A stretch of 37,875 bases of DNA, from contig CACYGW010000007.1 in the NCBI GenBank assembly GCA_902774045.1, positions 1-37,875 of the forward strand. Direction: 5' to 3'. The notes under the pieces were generated by a model, which made no database searches, was not told the origin of the DNA, and saw only the letters and a list, made by a program, of their open reading frames with translations. The translations under genes and the position numbers were made by a program. Numbering within the stretch: position 1 is the first letter of the stretch; each line of letters opens with the position of its first letter. Source of the stretch: an uncultured Bacteroidia bacterium. GTDB lineage: Bacteria; Bacteroidota; Bacteroidia; Bacteroidales; UBA932. Below are positions 9,301-18,292 of the stretch, piece by piece.

Positions 9301-9485
9301 TTGTTCTCCACATCCTCTGCACTGGCACCGGGATAGGAAGACATAACCATAATGGTGTTGGACTCCACATCCGGGAAGAAGTCTATCGGCAGCCTGGACA
9401 GACAGAAGAGTCCCAGGATGGCGAAGGCCAGGAAAATCAGGAAGGTGGTTACGGGTTTGTTGACCGATGAACGGTAAATACTCAT
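6366..9485 (-). CDS. RND efflux permease (AcrB/HAE1 superfamily)
   Basis: This is the inner membrane proton-driven pump of a tripartite efflux system. The 1039-aa length matches the family. It begins MSIYRSSVNKPVTTFLIFLA (TM1), followed by a large periplasmic loop with YPGASAEDVENNLTKTLE. TM4 carries the proton-relay aspartates in GMVVDDAIVVLENV (Asp399 and Asp400), and there is a second periplasmic loop and TM7-TM12 ending in SSLITLGIIPTLYCGLYERK. A Gly/Met-rich stretch (EGQGGGMGGGAS) lies in the second loop. The substrate cannot be read from sequence. It is flanked by its adaptor upstream (14 nt) and the PG0541-type gene downstream. Confidence 0.95.
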   Translation of the reverse strand: MSIYRSSVNKPVTTFLIFLAFAILGLFCLSRLPIDFFPDVESNTIMVMSSYPGASAEDVENNLTKTLENTLNSVSNLKNITSQSKENLSFLTLEFKYGIDIDEATNDVRDKLSMVSSNLPDGASSPIIFKFSADDIPILMLSAKATKSASALDKLLDDRVATPLARVAGVGTVSVIGAPQREIQVYCDPTKLEAYHLSIATIASVIAAENRNVPSGSIDIGSETYTLRIKKEFKDPSELMDIVVGTSGGNSIFLRDVARINDGLEERSQESYTAGLRSALVMVQKQSGFNSVGVVEAVNEAMVGIKNTLPPDIEFGVVLDTSDYIIRTIDSLKETIMITFLVVMLIVYIFLGRWKGTFIVILSIPIALLASLMYLFATGNTLNIISMSALSIAIGMVVDDAIVVLENVTTHLERGEKPKEAAVHGTSEVGISVIASTLTMLCVFLPLTMIPGMAGVMFKQLGWIVSIIMIVSTTAALSLVPMLCSQMLGNENKSGRVYHFIFDPINRFLDKMSHGYSKLIAWCMGHKKTVLVGSFVMFILVMGTIGSWVKTEYFPQGDMGRVSASIELPIGTSQEVTKDVAARMYEKISADIPEIQVFNYRFGQADTDNAFASMQNNGTHVISMNINIGAKSTRERGSAEILDIIRADINSFPEVRKANVTEGQGGGMGGGASVAIEVYGYDFAETEAVAKELKEKLDTTGIFAQIVPSRDQYSPEYQVDFDRHKLALNGLSSTTAASAVSAAMSGSVTSHYREDGEEYDIRVRYAPEFRNSTESIGNIVVYNNAGTGIRVKDLGTVVEDKVPPTIQRKNRERLITLTGIIANGRALSEGVAATNEALATMQIPSNINVTIGGDYEDQQDMFSDMILLMVLIIILVYMVMASQFESFMGPFVIMFSIPFALVGVMLGLWVTGTALGVMAMIGIIILLGIVVKNGIVLIDYTILCQERGMEVREATVTAAKSRLRPILMTTLTTVLGMMPMALGTGDGSEMWRSLGMTVVWGLSISSLITLGIIPTLYCGLYERKARRKARKAAKLQTSK

Positions 9486-9499
9486 TTGCTACCCTCCTC

Positions 9500-10525
9500 T
9501 TATTTATTGATAATCTTAACTTTGTCGCCGTCCCTTAGGGCCGATGCACCTTTGACTACCACATTGTCGCCGTCGTTGACGCCGGAGAGTACCTCGTACT
9601 CAAAGTCGTTGTGAACGCCAAGCTGAACAGGAACAAAGGAAACGGTTCCGTCTGCATTTACTACGTAAACGTATTTCTGTCCTGTTCCTTCCTGCTTAAC
9701 TATGGCCTGATCCGGGAGAACTATGCTGTGGTTAACCCCAAAGGTAATGGTAATCCTGGCGTACATTCCGGGGCGGAGAACCTTGTCCTGATTGGGAACC
9801 AGCACCTCTGCCTGGAAGGTATGGGTAGAGGGGTTGATAGTGGGATAGAGGCGGCTTATCTTGCCCTCAAAGTGACGTCCGGGAATAGCATCAACCGTGA
9901 TGTCTACCTTGTCGCCCTTCTTTACCTTAGTGTATTCGCTCTCCGATACTCCCACAAGGAGTTTGACGGGAAGCACCTGCTGAACGGTGAACAAGGGCTG
10001 AGACATTGTATACATATCGCCAACGTCGTAGTTGCGCGCTGTCACGAAACCGGTAATAGGGGCACGCAGTATGGTGTTCTCCAGAAGATTCTCGTAGGAA
10101 GTTTTGCGAACCTTGTAACCAAGCTCAACGGCCTCAAAGTCACTCTTTGAAACGCCGCCCATCTCGTGCAGACTCTTGGTTCTGGCGTATTCCGTACTGT
10201 CGTTCTGCAACTGGAGGGCCATCTGGTTAAGGGAAAAGTCGTCTAACTGAGCAAGAATCTGACCCTTGGTAACATAGTCTCCAATCTCTACATTTATCTT
10301 GCGTATGCGGCCGCTGCTCTGCGATGCAATGTTGTTAATGGCAAAGGGCTCAATGTTAGTTGAGTAGTAGCTTTGCTGGGGAACATCGGAATATACAGCG
10401 GTCTGAACCTCTACATTATGGATGATCTCCTGCTTTTCCGGAGCCGGTGTTGAGTTTCCACCGCCGCAAGAAACAATGGCTGCGGCGCCAAGGCCAAGAA
10501 TAATCGTTCTAAAATAGCTCTTCAT
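9500..10525 (-). CDS. RND efflux periplasmic adaptor lipoprotein (MFP family)
   Basis: This is the membrane fusion protein that links the pump to the outer membrane channel. The 341-aa product has a lipoprotein signal ending in AAAIVSCGGG, so the N-terminal Cys is likely lipid-modified. Next come a lipoyl-like half (ASQSSGRIRKINVEIGDYVTKGQILAQLD), a short coiled hairpin (LQLQNDSTEYARTKSLHEMGGVSKSDFEAV), the second lipoyl half (TILRAPITGFVTARNYDVGD), and beta-barrel and membrane-proximal domains ending VKGASALRDGDKVKI. It is the second gene of the efflux unit, 14 nt after the channel gene. Confidence 0.94.
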   Translation of the reverse strand: MKSYFRTIILGLGAAAIVSCGGGNSTPAPEKQEIIHNVEVQTAVYSDVPQQSYYSTNIEPFAINNIASQSSGRIRKINVEIGDYVTKGQILAQLDDFSLNQMALQLQNDSTEYARTKSLHEMGGVSKSDFEAVELGYKVRKTSYENLLENTILRAPITGFVTARNYDVGDMYTMSQPLFTVQQVLPVKLLVGVSESEYTKVKKGDKVDITVDAIPGRHFEGKISRLYPTINPSTHTFQAEVLVPNQDKVLRPGMYARITITFGVNHSIVLPDQAIVKQEGTGQKYVYVVNADGTVSFVPVQLGVHNDFEYEVLSGVNDGDNVVVKGASALRDGDKVKIINK

Positions 10526-10539
10526 ATAGTTTATCTTTT

Positions 10540-11976
10540 CTATTCTTCGTTAATAAAATCGTTGCCCAAAAGCTGCTCTAGGGAGGCTTTTGCATTCACA
10601 AAATTATATATGGCCTGGCAGGTGCCAAGACGGGCCTGTGTAAGAACAAGCTCTGCATCGTGAAGATCTGTAAGTGTGCTCTTACCCACAAAATAAGCAC
10701 GCTGGGAAATGTCGTAAGCCTTGCGGGCCAGAGTCTCCGCCTCCTGGGCAGAGCCGTAGCTCTTCATATTTGTCTCCATCGTATTAAGGTACTGGCGGAT
10801 GGCTATCTTAAGCTGACGCTCCGTTTCCGAGCGCCTCAGGTCCAGATTCTGGGCCTGAATCTTTGCAGCCTGCAGGGCGCTGTGGCGCTTACCGCCGGAG
10901 AAGATGGGGATGTTGAGGCTTATGCCCACATAAGAATAAGGGGTCCACTTGTACTGGCTGAACTTGAAGTCGTTTGTCATCGCGTTCATACTGTAAGAGA
11001 AGGCCAGCGACAGTGTGGGGAGATAGGCATACTTCTGCATCTTGATAGTGGAAGCCAGCTGATCGGCCTGAATGGCCAGCTGACGCATAGTTGTATTCAT
11101 ATCAAGGTCTATCTCGTCGTTCTGGTGGATGTCGTAGAACATATGCTCTGCGTAATCGGAGAGTTTTCCGGCAGTATCGATATTCATTTCCAAATCCACT
11201 CCCATAACGGCCTTGAGTTGCCAGAGTGCCAGCATAACCGAGCTTTCTGCGTTATAGACATTAGGTATGGCGGCTGCCACATTGGCCTTGGCGCGAGTGA
11301 GTTCCAGCTCGGACACTTTGTTGACGTCGAACTTGCGCTGCACGTTAACCAGGTTCTCCATTGCGTTCTCGTAAACGTCCTTGTAAACGTTAAAGGCTTC
11401 CTTGGCCAGGAGTACGGCAAAGTAAGACTGCTTTACCTGGGTTACTGCCTCCAGGCGCGAGGAACGGGCCTGCTCCACTGCAAGCTCTACGCTCTGCCCG
11501 CTAATCTTAAGGCTCTCCCATAACTGGGCGTTCACAAGGGGCATTGTAGCCGAAACACCGCCGTTAAAGGTGTTCCATCGGCCTACAGAAATACCTCCAG
11601 AGGAAGATGAGGACTCGGAGGCTTGGTCATCCTGTCCCATATCCACGTGTATGCCGTTCTGCTCCAGGGCCGTGATAATAGGAGAAAAGATGTCTCCAAG
11701 CATGCTTGCCCCGGACATTCCGTCCATATACATTACCTGCTTCTTGATTGTTCTCTGGAACGAGCCGGTTCCGTTCACATCCGGGAACAAAGAGGCGTAA
11801 GCGCCTCGTTTCTCGAATTTGGCCCTCTCGATTTCCTTATCTGCAACTCTTACAGATACGTTCTCACTAAGCGCGATTCTAATGGCATCGTCCAGGGTTA
11901 CAACGGTGGTATCCTGCGCAGAGCAGTATACCCCGGCCAGGACAAAGGCCCAAATTGCGCCGATTACTTTCTTCAT
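10540..11976 (-). CDS. TolC-family outer membrane efflux protein
   Basis: This is the outer membrane channel of the tripartite pump. The 478-aa product has a signal peptide (MKKVIGAIWAFVLAGVYCSAQD) and then the family start VVTLDDAIRIALSENVSVRVADKEIERAKFEKRGAYASLFPDV. Its two long helical repeats end in LVLTQARLGTCQAIYNFVNAKASLEQLLG. An insert of Ser/Gly (QASESSSSSGGIS) lies near residue 120. It starts 3 nt after lgt ends, so it is probably read from the lgt/pgk transcript. With the adaptor and permease it forms a complete pump. Confidence 0.94.
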   Translation of the reverse strand: MKKVIGAIWAFVLAGVYCSAQDTTVVTLDDAIRIALSENVSVRVADKEIERAKFEKRGAYASLFPDVNGTGSFQRTIKKQVMYMDGMSGASMLGDIFSPIITALEQNGIHVDMGQDDQASESSSSSGGISVGRWNTFNGGVSATMPLVNAQLWESLKISGQSVELAVEQARSSRLEAVTQVKQSYFAVLLAKEAFNVYKDVYENAMENLVNVQRKFDVNKVSELELTRAKANVAAAIPNVYNAESSVMLALWQLKAVMGVDLEMNIDTAGKLSDYAEHMFYDIHQNDEIDLDMNTTMRQLAIQADQLASTIKMQKYAYLPTLSLAFSYSMNAMTNDFKFSQYKWTPYSYVGISLNIPIFSGGKRHSALQAAKIQAQNLDLRRSETERQLKIAIRQYLNTMETNMKSYGSAQEAETLARKAYDISQRAYFVGKSTLTDLHDAELVLTQARLGTCQAIYNFVNAKASLEQLLGNDFINEE

Positions 11977-11979
11977 ATA

Positions 11980-12906
11980 TTACCTTTTTCTGTTAATATC
12001 CCTTAGTCTGTCGTATCCACCGTTGGTAAAAGAGGGTTCCCTGTTTTTGTAAGCGTAAACGAGAAAGCCTATGCCAAGCAGTATGAACGGTATACTTAGA
12101 AGCTGGCCCATATTAAGAGCCATGGAGGCCTCGAACTCTACCTGGTCTTCCTTGATAAACTCTATAAGGAAGCGGGAGCCGAAGCAGACTATGAAAAATA
12201 TTCCTATGAATGAGCCTTTCCAGGCTTGTTTAAGCCTTGTTTTATACCTCCATAGCAGGAACAGGCCCAGAAGCAAATAACTCAGGGCTTCGTAAAGCTG
12301 GGTGGGATGGCGGGGCTCGCTTTCACCTGCGCGGGCAAAGACCACGCCCCAGGGGAGGTTTGTGGTGCCTCCGTAAATCTCCGAATTAAAGAAGTTTCCA
12401 AGACGGATAAACATGGCGGCAAAGGCAACGGCTATGCAAAGGTGGTCCAGAAGCCATACAAAGTCGAAGTGATGCTTTCTGCCGTATCGTTTCGCATACC
12501 AAATCATTGCTATGAACAATGCAATGGTGCCGCCGTGGCTGGCAAGGCCACCCTTCCACGGCATAAATATTCTAAAGAAGCCTTCCCATTCCGTCAAGCC
12601 TTCCCTTGCAAGGTCCGGCGAAACTGTTCCTCCGAACATTTTTACAAAAGGCGCCAGATAATAATCCGGCTGATAGAAAAAGCAATGCCCAAGACGGGCT
12701 CCTATGATTGTTCCTACGATGAGCGTAACAAGAAGGGAGTCCAGAAGCTTGGGGTTAAGGCTTTCTTTGTTGAAAAACCACTGGAATATGAACCAACCCA
12801 ATATGAATCCCGCTACAAAAAGCAGGGAATACCACCTAATGGCAAAGCCTCCTATATGGATGAGCTCGGGGTTTACGTTCCAGTATATGGATAGTATTTC
12901 TGTCAT
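11980..12906 (-). CDS. lgt: Prolipoprotein diacylglyceryl transferase Lgt
   Basis: Lgt transfers diacylglycerol from phosphatidylglycerol to the lipobox cysteine of prolipoproteins in the inner membrane. The 308-residue protein has about seven membrane segments and the family motifs PWKGGLASHGGTIAL (the HGG block), RLGNFFNSEIYG (the Lgt signature), RHPTQLYEAL and GSRFLIEFIKEDQ. Two ATGs, at 12912 and 12906, are equally plausible; I give the inner one. A 10-bp hairpin lies only a few bases upstream of the start. This gene makes the lipidated proteins found elsewhere in the window (the efflux adaptor, GH20 and the unknown lipoprotein). Confidence 0.95.
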   Translation of the reverse strand: MTEILSIYWNVNPELIHIGGFAIRWYSLLFVAGFILGWFIFQWFFNKESLNPKLLDSLLVTLIVGTIIGARLGHCFFYQPDYYLAPFVKMFGGTVSPDLAREGLTEWEGFFRIFMPWKGGLASHGGTIALFIAMIWYAKRYGRKHHFDFVWLLDHLCIAVAFAAMFIRLGNFFNSEIYGGTTNLPWGVVFARAGESEPRHPTQLYEALSYLLLGLFLLWRYKTRLKQAWKGSFIGIFFIVCFGSRFLIEFIKEDQVEFEASMALNMGQLLSIPFILLGIGFLVYAYKNREPSFTNGGYDRLRDINRKR

Positions 12907-12916
12907 AAACATAATG

Positions 12917-12943
12917 TTAGGGCTGGACCTATGCCAGCCCTAA
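12917..12943 (-). promoter_or_regulatory. Stem-loop between pgk and lgt
   Basis: A 10-bp perfect stem (12917-12926 with 12934-12943, core GGGCTGG/CCAGCCC) with a 7-nt loop sits in the 60-nt spacer between pgk and lgt. On the minus strand it is not followed by a U-tract and ends 4-10 nt before the lgt start. It may act as a 3'-end stabiliser or leaky terminator for pgk, or as a translational control element for lgt. It is not a classical intrinsic terminator. Confidence 0.5.
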
Positions 12944-12968
12944 ACCGCTATCAATAATCGTGCTAATA

Positions 12969-14222
12969 TCACTCCTGAATTGCTGCAATTCCAGGAAGAA
13001 TCTTTCCTTCAATTGCCTCAAGCATAGCGCCTCCGCCAGTGGAAACGTAGCTTACCTTGTCCGAGTAACCCATCTTGGTAACAGCTGCAACGGAGTCACC
13101 GCCGCCCACAAGGGTATAAGCGCCAAGCTTTGTAGCCTCTGCAAGGTCTTCTGCAATCTGAAGCGTACCCTTTGCGAAGTTAGGAAGCTCGAATACGCCA
13201 ACAGGGCCGTTCCAGAGCACTGTCTTGGAAGCGAGGATAATCTTCTTCCAGTTCTCCAGGGAAGCGTCGGAGGCGTCCATTCCCTCCCAGTCTTCGGGAA
13301 TCTGGTCAATAGGGAATACTTTGCGGGGAGCATCGTTGCTGAACTCCTGAGCGCAAACTGCTGCTACGGAAAGGGAAACGTTAACGCCCTTCTCCTTGGC
13401 CTCTTTAAGAATCTCAAGAGCATCGGGAATAAGCTCGTCCTCGTGCAGGGAGTTACCAACGTTTCCGCCCTGGGCCTTTACAAAGGTGTAGCCCATTCCA
13501 CCGCCGATGATAAGGTTGTCTACCTTGCCGACAAGATTCTTTAGCACTGCCAGCTTGGAGCTTACCTTGGAGCCGCCGATAATGGCGGTAAGAGGCCTCT
13601 GTGCGTTCTTGAGCACATTGTCTATGGCCTTGATTTCGCCTTCCATCAGGTAGCCGAACATCTTGTCGTTAGGGAAGTATTCTGCTATGAGGGCTGTGGA
13701 AGCGTGGGCACGGTGGGCTGTTCCAAATGCATCATTGATGTAGCAATCGGCATAAGAAGCAAGGGTCTTGGTAAATTCTTTCTGGGAAGCCTTTACTGCA
13801 GCCTTTGCTGCTTTCTTCTCGTCGTCGGAAGCATCCTCTGCAAGACCGCGGGGTTTACCCTCTTCCTCTGCGTAATAACGGAGGTTCTCAAGAAGCAGGA
13901 CCTCGCCGGGTTTAAGGGCGGCAGCCTGAGCTGCAGCCTTCTGGCAATCATCGGCAAACTGAACAGGTACGCCAAGGCACTCGCTCACGCGGCCTACGAT
14001 GTGACCAAGGGAGAATTTAGGGTCTACCTTCTTGGGGCGTCCCAGATGGGACATAATGATAAGGGAACCGCCGCCGGCCAGAACCTTTTTAAGGGTAGGA
14101 ATGGCGCGACGTATACGGGTATCGTCGGTGATGTTGAAGTTCTCGTCCAGAGGAACGTTGAAGTCAACCCTTACAATGGCTTTTTTACCGTTGAAGTCGT
14201 AGGAGTCAATGTACTGCTGCAT
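12969..14222 (-). CDS. pgk: Phosphoglycerate kinase
   Basis: This glycolytic enzyme transfers phosphate from 1,3-bisphosphoglycerate to ADP in the cytoplasm. The 417-aa protein has normal length and motifs: [25 protein letters not shown] (N-terminal substrate loop, given here in parts as VDFNVPL and DDTRI), [38 protein letters not shown] and the nucleotide-binding GGGDSVAAV followed by STGGGAMLE. It follows the methyltransferase gene by 24 nt. Highly expressed genes are often where start contexts are cleanest, and here the ATG at 14222 is followed directly by the family N-terminus [17 protein letters not shown]. Confidence 0.97.
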   Translation of the reverse strand: MQQYIDSYDFNGKKAIVRVDFNVPLDENFNITDDTRIRRAIPTLKKVLAGGGSLIIMSHLGRPKKVDPKFSLGHIVGRVSECLGVPVQFADDCQKAAAQAAALKPGEVLLLENLRYYAEEEGKPRGLAEDASDDEKKAAKAAVKASQKEFTKTLASYADCYINDAFGTAHRAHASTALIAEYFPNDKMFGYLMEGEIKAIDNVLKNAQRPLTAIIGGSKVSSKLAVLKNLVGKVDNLIIGGGMGYTFVKAQGGNVGNSLHEDELIPDALEILKEAKEKGVNVSLSVAAVCAQEFSNDAPRKVFPIDQIPEDWEGMDASDASLENWKKIILASKTVLWNGPVGVFELPNFAKGTLQIAEDLAEATKLGAYTLVGGGDSVAAVTKMGYSDKVSYVSTGGGAMLEAIEGKILPGIAAIQE

Positions 14223-14246
14223 AATATTTTGTTTTATTGTTTATAA

Positions 14247-15173
14247 TTATCTTTTAAGTCTTACAAAAATAGAAAGAGGAAGCGACTTTCCAAAGGAATC
14301 CTTCAGTGCAAGTTCCCCGCTTTCAAGAGTATAGTCTCCGTTCTGGGGTAGGCCGAAGGCCTGGCGCACAAGCGTTTCTCCCAGAGTGGCGGAGTAACCG
14401 TTAGAGTAGAGGTTAAGCACCATAAAGCTCTCCTTGGGATCCAATATGGCGGCAACCAGTTTAAGGAGGTCGAACAAAAGCTCGTCCAGCTTCCATTTTT
14501 CGCCGTCCGGGCCGTGCCCGTAGGCGGGAGGGTCAAGGATAATTCCCTGATACACATTGCCTCTTTTCTGCTCTCTTTTGGCAAACTTAAGAGCATCCTC
14601 AACCACCCAGCGTATGCCGTCCAGCCCGCTTTCTTCCATATTCCCCCTGGCCCAGGTAACTACCTGACGCACAGAGTCAAGGTGGGTAACATCGGCCCCT
14701 GCGGCCTTTGCGGCCAGCGACGCGGCACCGGTATAGGCAAAGAGGTTAAGCACCTTCGGTGCAGGTTTATTATTTTTTTGGGCCGATAGTGCAAGATCCC
14801 GCGTTTGCCTGTAGATGTATTCCCAGTTGGGGGCCTGCTCCGGGAAAACGCCCACGTGCTTGAACGCCGTAAGGCCAAGACGGAGCGTGAAGGCAGGGGC
14901 ACCATCGTACCGGATATACCATTGGTCGTCCATCCTCTTAAGGCGCTCCCAAGTACCGCTGTCTTCTTTTCCGGCCTTGCCGAATCCAGCTCCCGGGGTG
15001 AATCTTGTATGGCAGAGCCTGGCCCAATCGGCCTCCGTCATACTCTTGTCCCAAAGGGCCTTGGGCTCCGGGCGGGCCATGACTATCTTGCCAAAGCGCT
15101 CCAGTTTCTCGTGGCCGCCGCTGTCAAGAAGTTCATAGTCCTTCCAGTTTATGTCCGGAAACTCAATCTTCAT
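14247..15173 (-). CDS. Class I SAM-dependent methyltransferase, RlmI/RlmK-like (23S rRNA-type)
   Basis: The 308-aa protein has a Rossmann methyltransferase core: motif I VLNLFAYTGAASLAAKAAGA, the acidic residue in VTHLDSVRQVVTWARGN, motif IV IILDPPAYG, and a C-terminal strand ending SIFVRLKR. The DPPAYG motif with FAYTG is typical of the family that methylates bases in large-subunit rRNA. The exact target base is unknown, and a PUA domain, as in full-length RlmI, is not evident. The ATG at 15173 is used rather than the in-frame TTG at 15182. The start overlaps the DUF2723 gene by 11 nt. Confidence 0.85.
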   Translation of the reverse strand: MKIEFPDINWKDYELLDSGGHEKLERFGKIVMARPEPKALWDKSMTEADWARLCHTRFTPGAGFGKAGKEDSGTWERLKRMDDQWYIRYDGAPAFTLRLGLTAFKHVGVFPEQAPNWEYIYRQTRDLALSAQKNNKPAPKVLNLFAYTGAASLAAKAAGADVTHLDSVRQVVTWARGNMEESGLDGIRWVVEDALKFAKREQKRGNVYQGIILDPPAYGHGPDGEKWKLDELLFDLLKLVAAILDPKESFMVLNLYSNGYSATLGETLVRQAFGLPQNGDYTLESGELALKDSFGKSLPLSIFVRLKR

Positions 15174-18100
15174 ACAGGTCAAAATCGTCTTCCGGGGAGC
15201 CGTAAGACATTATTATCTCTTTTATACTTTCCGACAGACTGTCTGCCAGGGGCATATCATTCTGAGCCTTTGCCACGTCTATGAGTTCATAGAGCATACT
15301 TACGCAGTACTGCGTTTCTGTGTCGGCCGAATCATAGAACTTAAGGAAGAACTTGGTAGATGTAAGCAGTTCCTCTGAAAACTTTTCTGCCAGGGCGTGT
15401 GCTTTGTCGGGGGCTCCGGCCTTATAGTAGAGTTCTATGAGGGATATTACGTAAATGTCGTTGCCGGGAAGGCCTATGCTTATGGATTCCAGCGGGTAGA
15501 TGCTGTCCGGAATGCATTCCTGGCATTTATCCAGGATGGCCAGGGCTCTTTCTTTGTCTCCTGCTGCCAGAAGGGCCTCTGCGGTCTTTGCAAATATATC
15601 TCTCTGAGGTATGGTTCCAAGGAAGGTGATAAGGTTCTGGTAATCTACAAAGTAGTCTGTCCTCTTGAGGGCGTCCCACTTATAGACGTTCATCATCTTG
15701 TCGTAGAGAGCATCCAAATCCGTTGTTCCTATGCCCTTGGAAGAAGAGATAGTATTGGCGAAGGGTACAAGATGGGCAGAGAAGCCATCGTACATAAGAT
15801 ATTTCTTGAGACCTATGTTGATGTCGCCGCCTTGGCTAAGAAGGTTGAGCGGCCTGTCCCACTGGTAGGTAGACAGGAAATCCAGCATAAAGATTTCCTT
15901 CTTGGTAAGAGTTTCCTTCTCCTTGGGCATCTCCAGAATTATGTAGTCCTGAATCCTGTCCTGGAACTGGGGGCTTACTATGCCGTACTTAATTACGTTC
16001 TCTTTGTTTACGGGGACGGCTATCTTCCTGGAGCAGATGTAATCTACCTTGCGCTTGTCGGTAAGGGTTATTTTGGCCTCGGGATGACGGAATACCATCA
16101 TTACGTCGTCTATGGACAGCACGGAGTTGCGGGTGTCGTAGATGTAAACGAAGTCGTTGGTTCCGTAGAGGTACTGCTCTTCCGGGACAAGCAGGTCAAG
16201 GGGCTTGGAGGTGTTGCAGGCGTACTTCATCTGGCCTATGTACCAGTCTGTGTCCAGCAGGGAGGTGTTGCAGATTCTTACGTCCTGGCGAATCTCTTCT
16301 ACTTCCTGGGCGTACCAGAGGGGGAAGGTGTCGTTGTCGCCGTGGGTTACCAGAATACCCTGGTCCCCTACCGAGTTTAGGTAGTTCCAGGCCAGTTCCA
16401 CTGCCGTGCTTCGGTTGCTGCGGTCGTGGTCGTCCCAGTTCTGGGCCGCCATGAGCACGGGCACGAAGAGGCAGAGTACAGAAGCGGCGGCTCCGGAAAC
16501 CATCGGCCTGTCCTTCAATACTTTTTCTAATAATCCATAAATTGCCGGAACGGCAAATCCTATCCACATTGCAAACATGTAGAATGAGCCGGCGTAGGCG
16601 TAATCTCTTTCTCTTACCTGGTAAGGAGGTTGGTTAAGGAAGACTACTATGGCGATTCCGGTCATTATGAACATAAGGAATACCAGCCAGGAGCCGCGAC
16701 GGTCTCTTGCAAACTGGAAGAAGAGGCCTATAAGTCCCAGAATGAGGGGGAGCATATAGTAATGGTTCTTGGCCTTATTGTGGGCAAGAAGGTCGGGAGC
16801 ATCACTCTGGTCTCCCAGGCGCGCTTTGTCTATGAAGGAGATTCCGCTTTCCCAGTTGCCGTAGAATATGTTTCCGGGCACGGGAGAATGAACGTCGTTC
16901 TGACGCCCCGCAAAGTTCCACATAAAATATCGCCAGTACATCCAGTTACATTGGTAATCCAGGAAGTAGGCCATGTTGTCTATGAACGTGGGCTTTTTGT
17001 ATCTGGCGCCCTTGATGGGGATACCGCGATCCTGAGTGTAATAGTGGTAAAATTCTTCGTATCTGCCGTCGGGCGAGTCACTCCACATTCTAGGGAAGAG
17101 CATTTTGCCGGCTGCGTCGTAATCTGCCTTCATGGGGGCATCTACCTTTACGTATTTGCCATTTACCAGGGCCCAGTATTGCGGGATAATTACCGAGTAT
17201 GGGGAATTGTAGTATTGTCCGTATAGAAGGGGGGCGCTGCCGTATTGCTCGCGGGAGAGGTATCTTACCAGTGAGTAGGCGTTGTCTGGCTGGTTCTCAT
17301 TGGTGGGGGGCATTACGCTGGAGCGGATAATTATCACGCTGAATACGCTGAATCCTATGAGCACGCAGGTGAAGCACAGCGTTATTGTGTTCAGCAGCAC
17401 TTTGCCGTATTTATGGGAGAGGAAGAGCGTGGTAAAGCATCCGGCCAGGAGCACTATGGTTATGAAGGCTGCTCCAAAGTTTACGGGGAGGCCGAATCCG
17501 TTGGTGAATATCCTGTCTACGGCTGCCGCGAATTTTGGAATCTGGGGTATCAGTATAAAGTTTACGACTCCCAGGATAACCATCGACAGTGCAAAAATCT
17601 TAATCAGTTGCCAGGTTGTGTAAATTCCGTCTTCCTTCTTCCTGTAGCAGTACATAAATACTATCGCGGGAATGGCAAGGAGGTTTAGAAGATGAACTCC
17701 TATGCTAAGACCCATCAGGAAGGAAATCAGTACAATCCAGCGGTTGGCTCCGGGCCTGTCGGCCTGCTCGTACCACTTGGTCATCGCCCAGAATACCAGT
17801 GCAGTAAAGAGCGATGACATTGCGTAAACCTCGCCTTCTACGGCAGAGAACCAGAAGGTGTCGGAGAAGCAATAGGCCAGGGCTCCTACGGCTCCGGCGC
17901 CCATTATGGTTATGGACTGCCCGGGGGTATAATCACCTGTTCCGAAGAGTCTTTTTGCAAAGAAGACTATGGTAAGGTACAGCAGGTAGATAGTAAGAGC
18001 AGAGCAGAGTGCGCTCATTATGTTTACTGCCACGGCGGCGCCATCGCCACCGGTGAACATAGTAAAGAATCTGGCTATCAGCTGGAATACGGGGTTTCCC

Positions 18101-18261
18101 GGGGGGTGACCCACCTCCAGCTTATAGGATGAGGCTATGAATTCTCCGCAGTCCCAGAAGGATGCAGAGGGCTCTATCGTGGATATGTAAGTGAATGAGG
18201 CTATTGCAAGAACTGCCAGCGAAACAACCCTATTCCAAAACTTGAACTTATTATTATTCAT
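15163..18261 (-). CDS. DUF2723 multi-spanning membrane protein (GT117/TMEM260-type glycosyltransferase family)
   Basis: The 1032-aa protein has an N-terminal half of about a dozen membrane segments and a C-terminal soluble half. The DUF2723 signature is near the start: ISTIEPSASFWDCGEFI and YKLEVGHPPGNPVFQL (about residues 25-60), followed by FWFSAVEGEVYAMSSLFTAL. The acidic residues in FWDCGEF correspond to the catalytic loop of GT-C enzymes. Human TMEM260 shares this domain and is a protein O-mannosyltransferase (CAZy GT117). Bacteroidota also O-mannosylate exported proteins, so this gene is a reasonable candidate, but that link is inference. The ATG at 18261 is chosen over an upstream frame start at 18288 because the promoter -7 box covers that region. 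Confidence 0.85.
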   Translation of the reverse strand: MNNNKFKFWNRVVSLAVLAIASFTYISTIEPSASFWDCGEFIASSYKLEVGHPPGNPVFQLIARFFTMFTGGDGAAVAVNIMSALCSALTIYLLYLTIVFFAKRLFGTGDYTPGQSITIMGAGAVGALAYCFSDTFWFSAVEGEVYAMSSLFTALVFWAMTKWYEQADRPGANRWIVLISFLMGLSIGVHLLNLLAIPAIVFMYCYRKKEDGIYTTWQLIKIFALSMVILGVVNFILIPQIPKFAAAVDRIFTNGFGLPVNFGAAFITIVLLAGCFTTLFLSHKYGKVLLNTITLCFTCVLIGFSVFSVIIIRSSVMPPTNENQPDNAYSLVRYLSREQYGSAPLLYGQYYNSPYSVIIPQYWALVNGKYVKVDAPMKADYDAAGKMLFPRMWSDSPDGRYEEFYHYYTQDRGIPIKGARYKKPTFIDNMAYFLDYQCNWMYWRYFMWNFAGRQNDVHSPVPGNIFYGNWESGISFIDKARLGDQSDAPDLLAHNKAKNHYYMLPLILGLIGLFFQFARDRRGSWLVFLMFIMTGIAIVVFLNQPPYQVRERDYAYAGSFYMFAMWIGFAVPAIYGLLEKVLKDRPMVSGAAASVLCLFVPVLMAAQNWDDHDRSNRSTAVELAWNYLNSVGDQGILVTHGDNDTFPLWYAQEVEEIRQDVRICNTSLLDTDWYIGQMKYACNTSKPLDLLVPEEQYLYGTNDFVYIYDTRNSVLSIDDVMMVFRHPEAKITLTDKRKVDYICSRKIAVPVNKENVIKYGIVSPQFQDRIQDYIILEMPKEKETLTKKEIFMLDFLSTYQWDRPLNLLSQGGDINIGLKKYLMYDGFSAHLVPFANTISSSKGIGTTDLDALYDKMMNVYKWDALKRTDYFVDYQNLITFLGTIPQRDIFAKTAEALLAAGDKERALAILDKCQECIPDSIYPLESISIGLPGNDIYVISLIELYYKAGAPDKAHALAEKFSEELLTSTKFFLKFYDSADTETQYCVSMLYELIDVAKAQNDMPLADSLSESIKEIIMSYGSPEDDFDLYED

Positions 18262-18292
18262 AATCAGTCTTTGACAAACAATAATCAAATAG

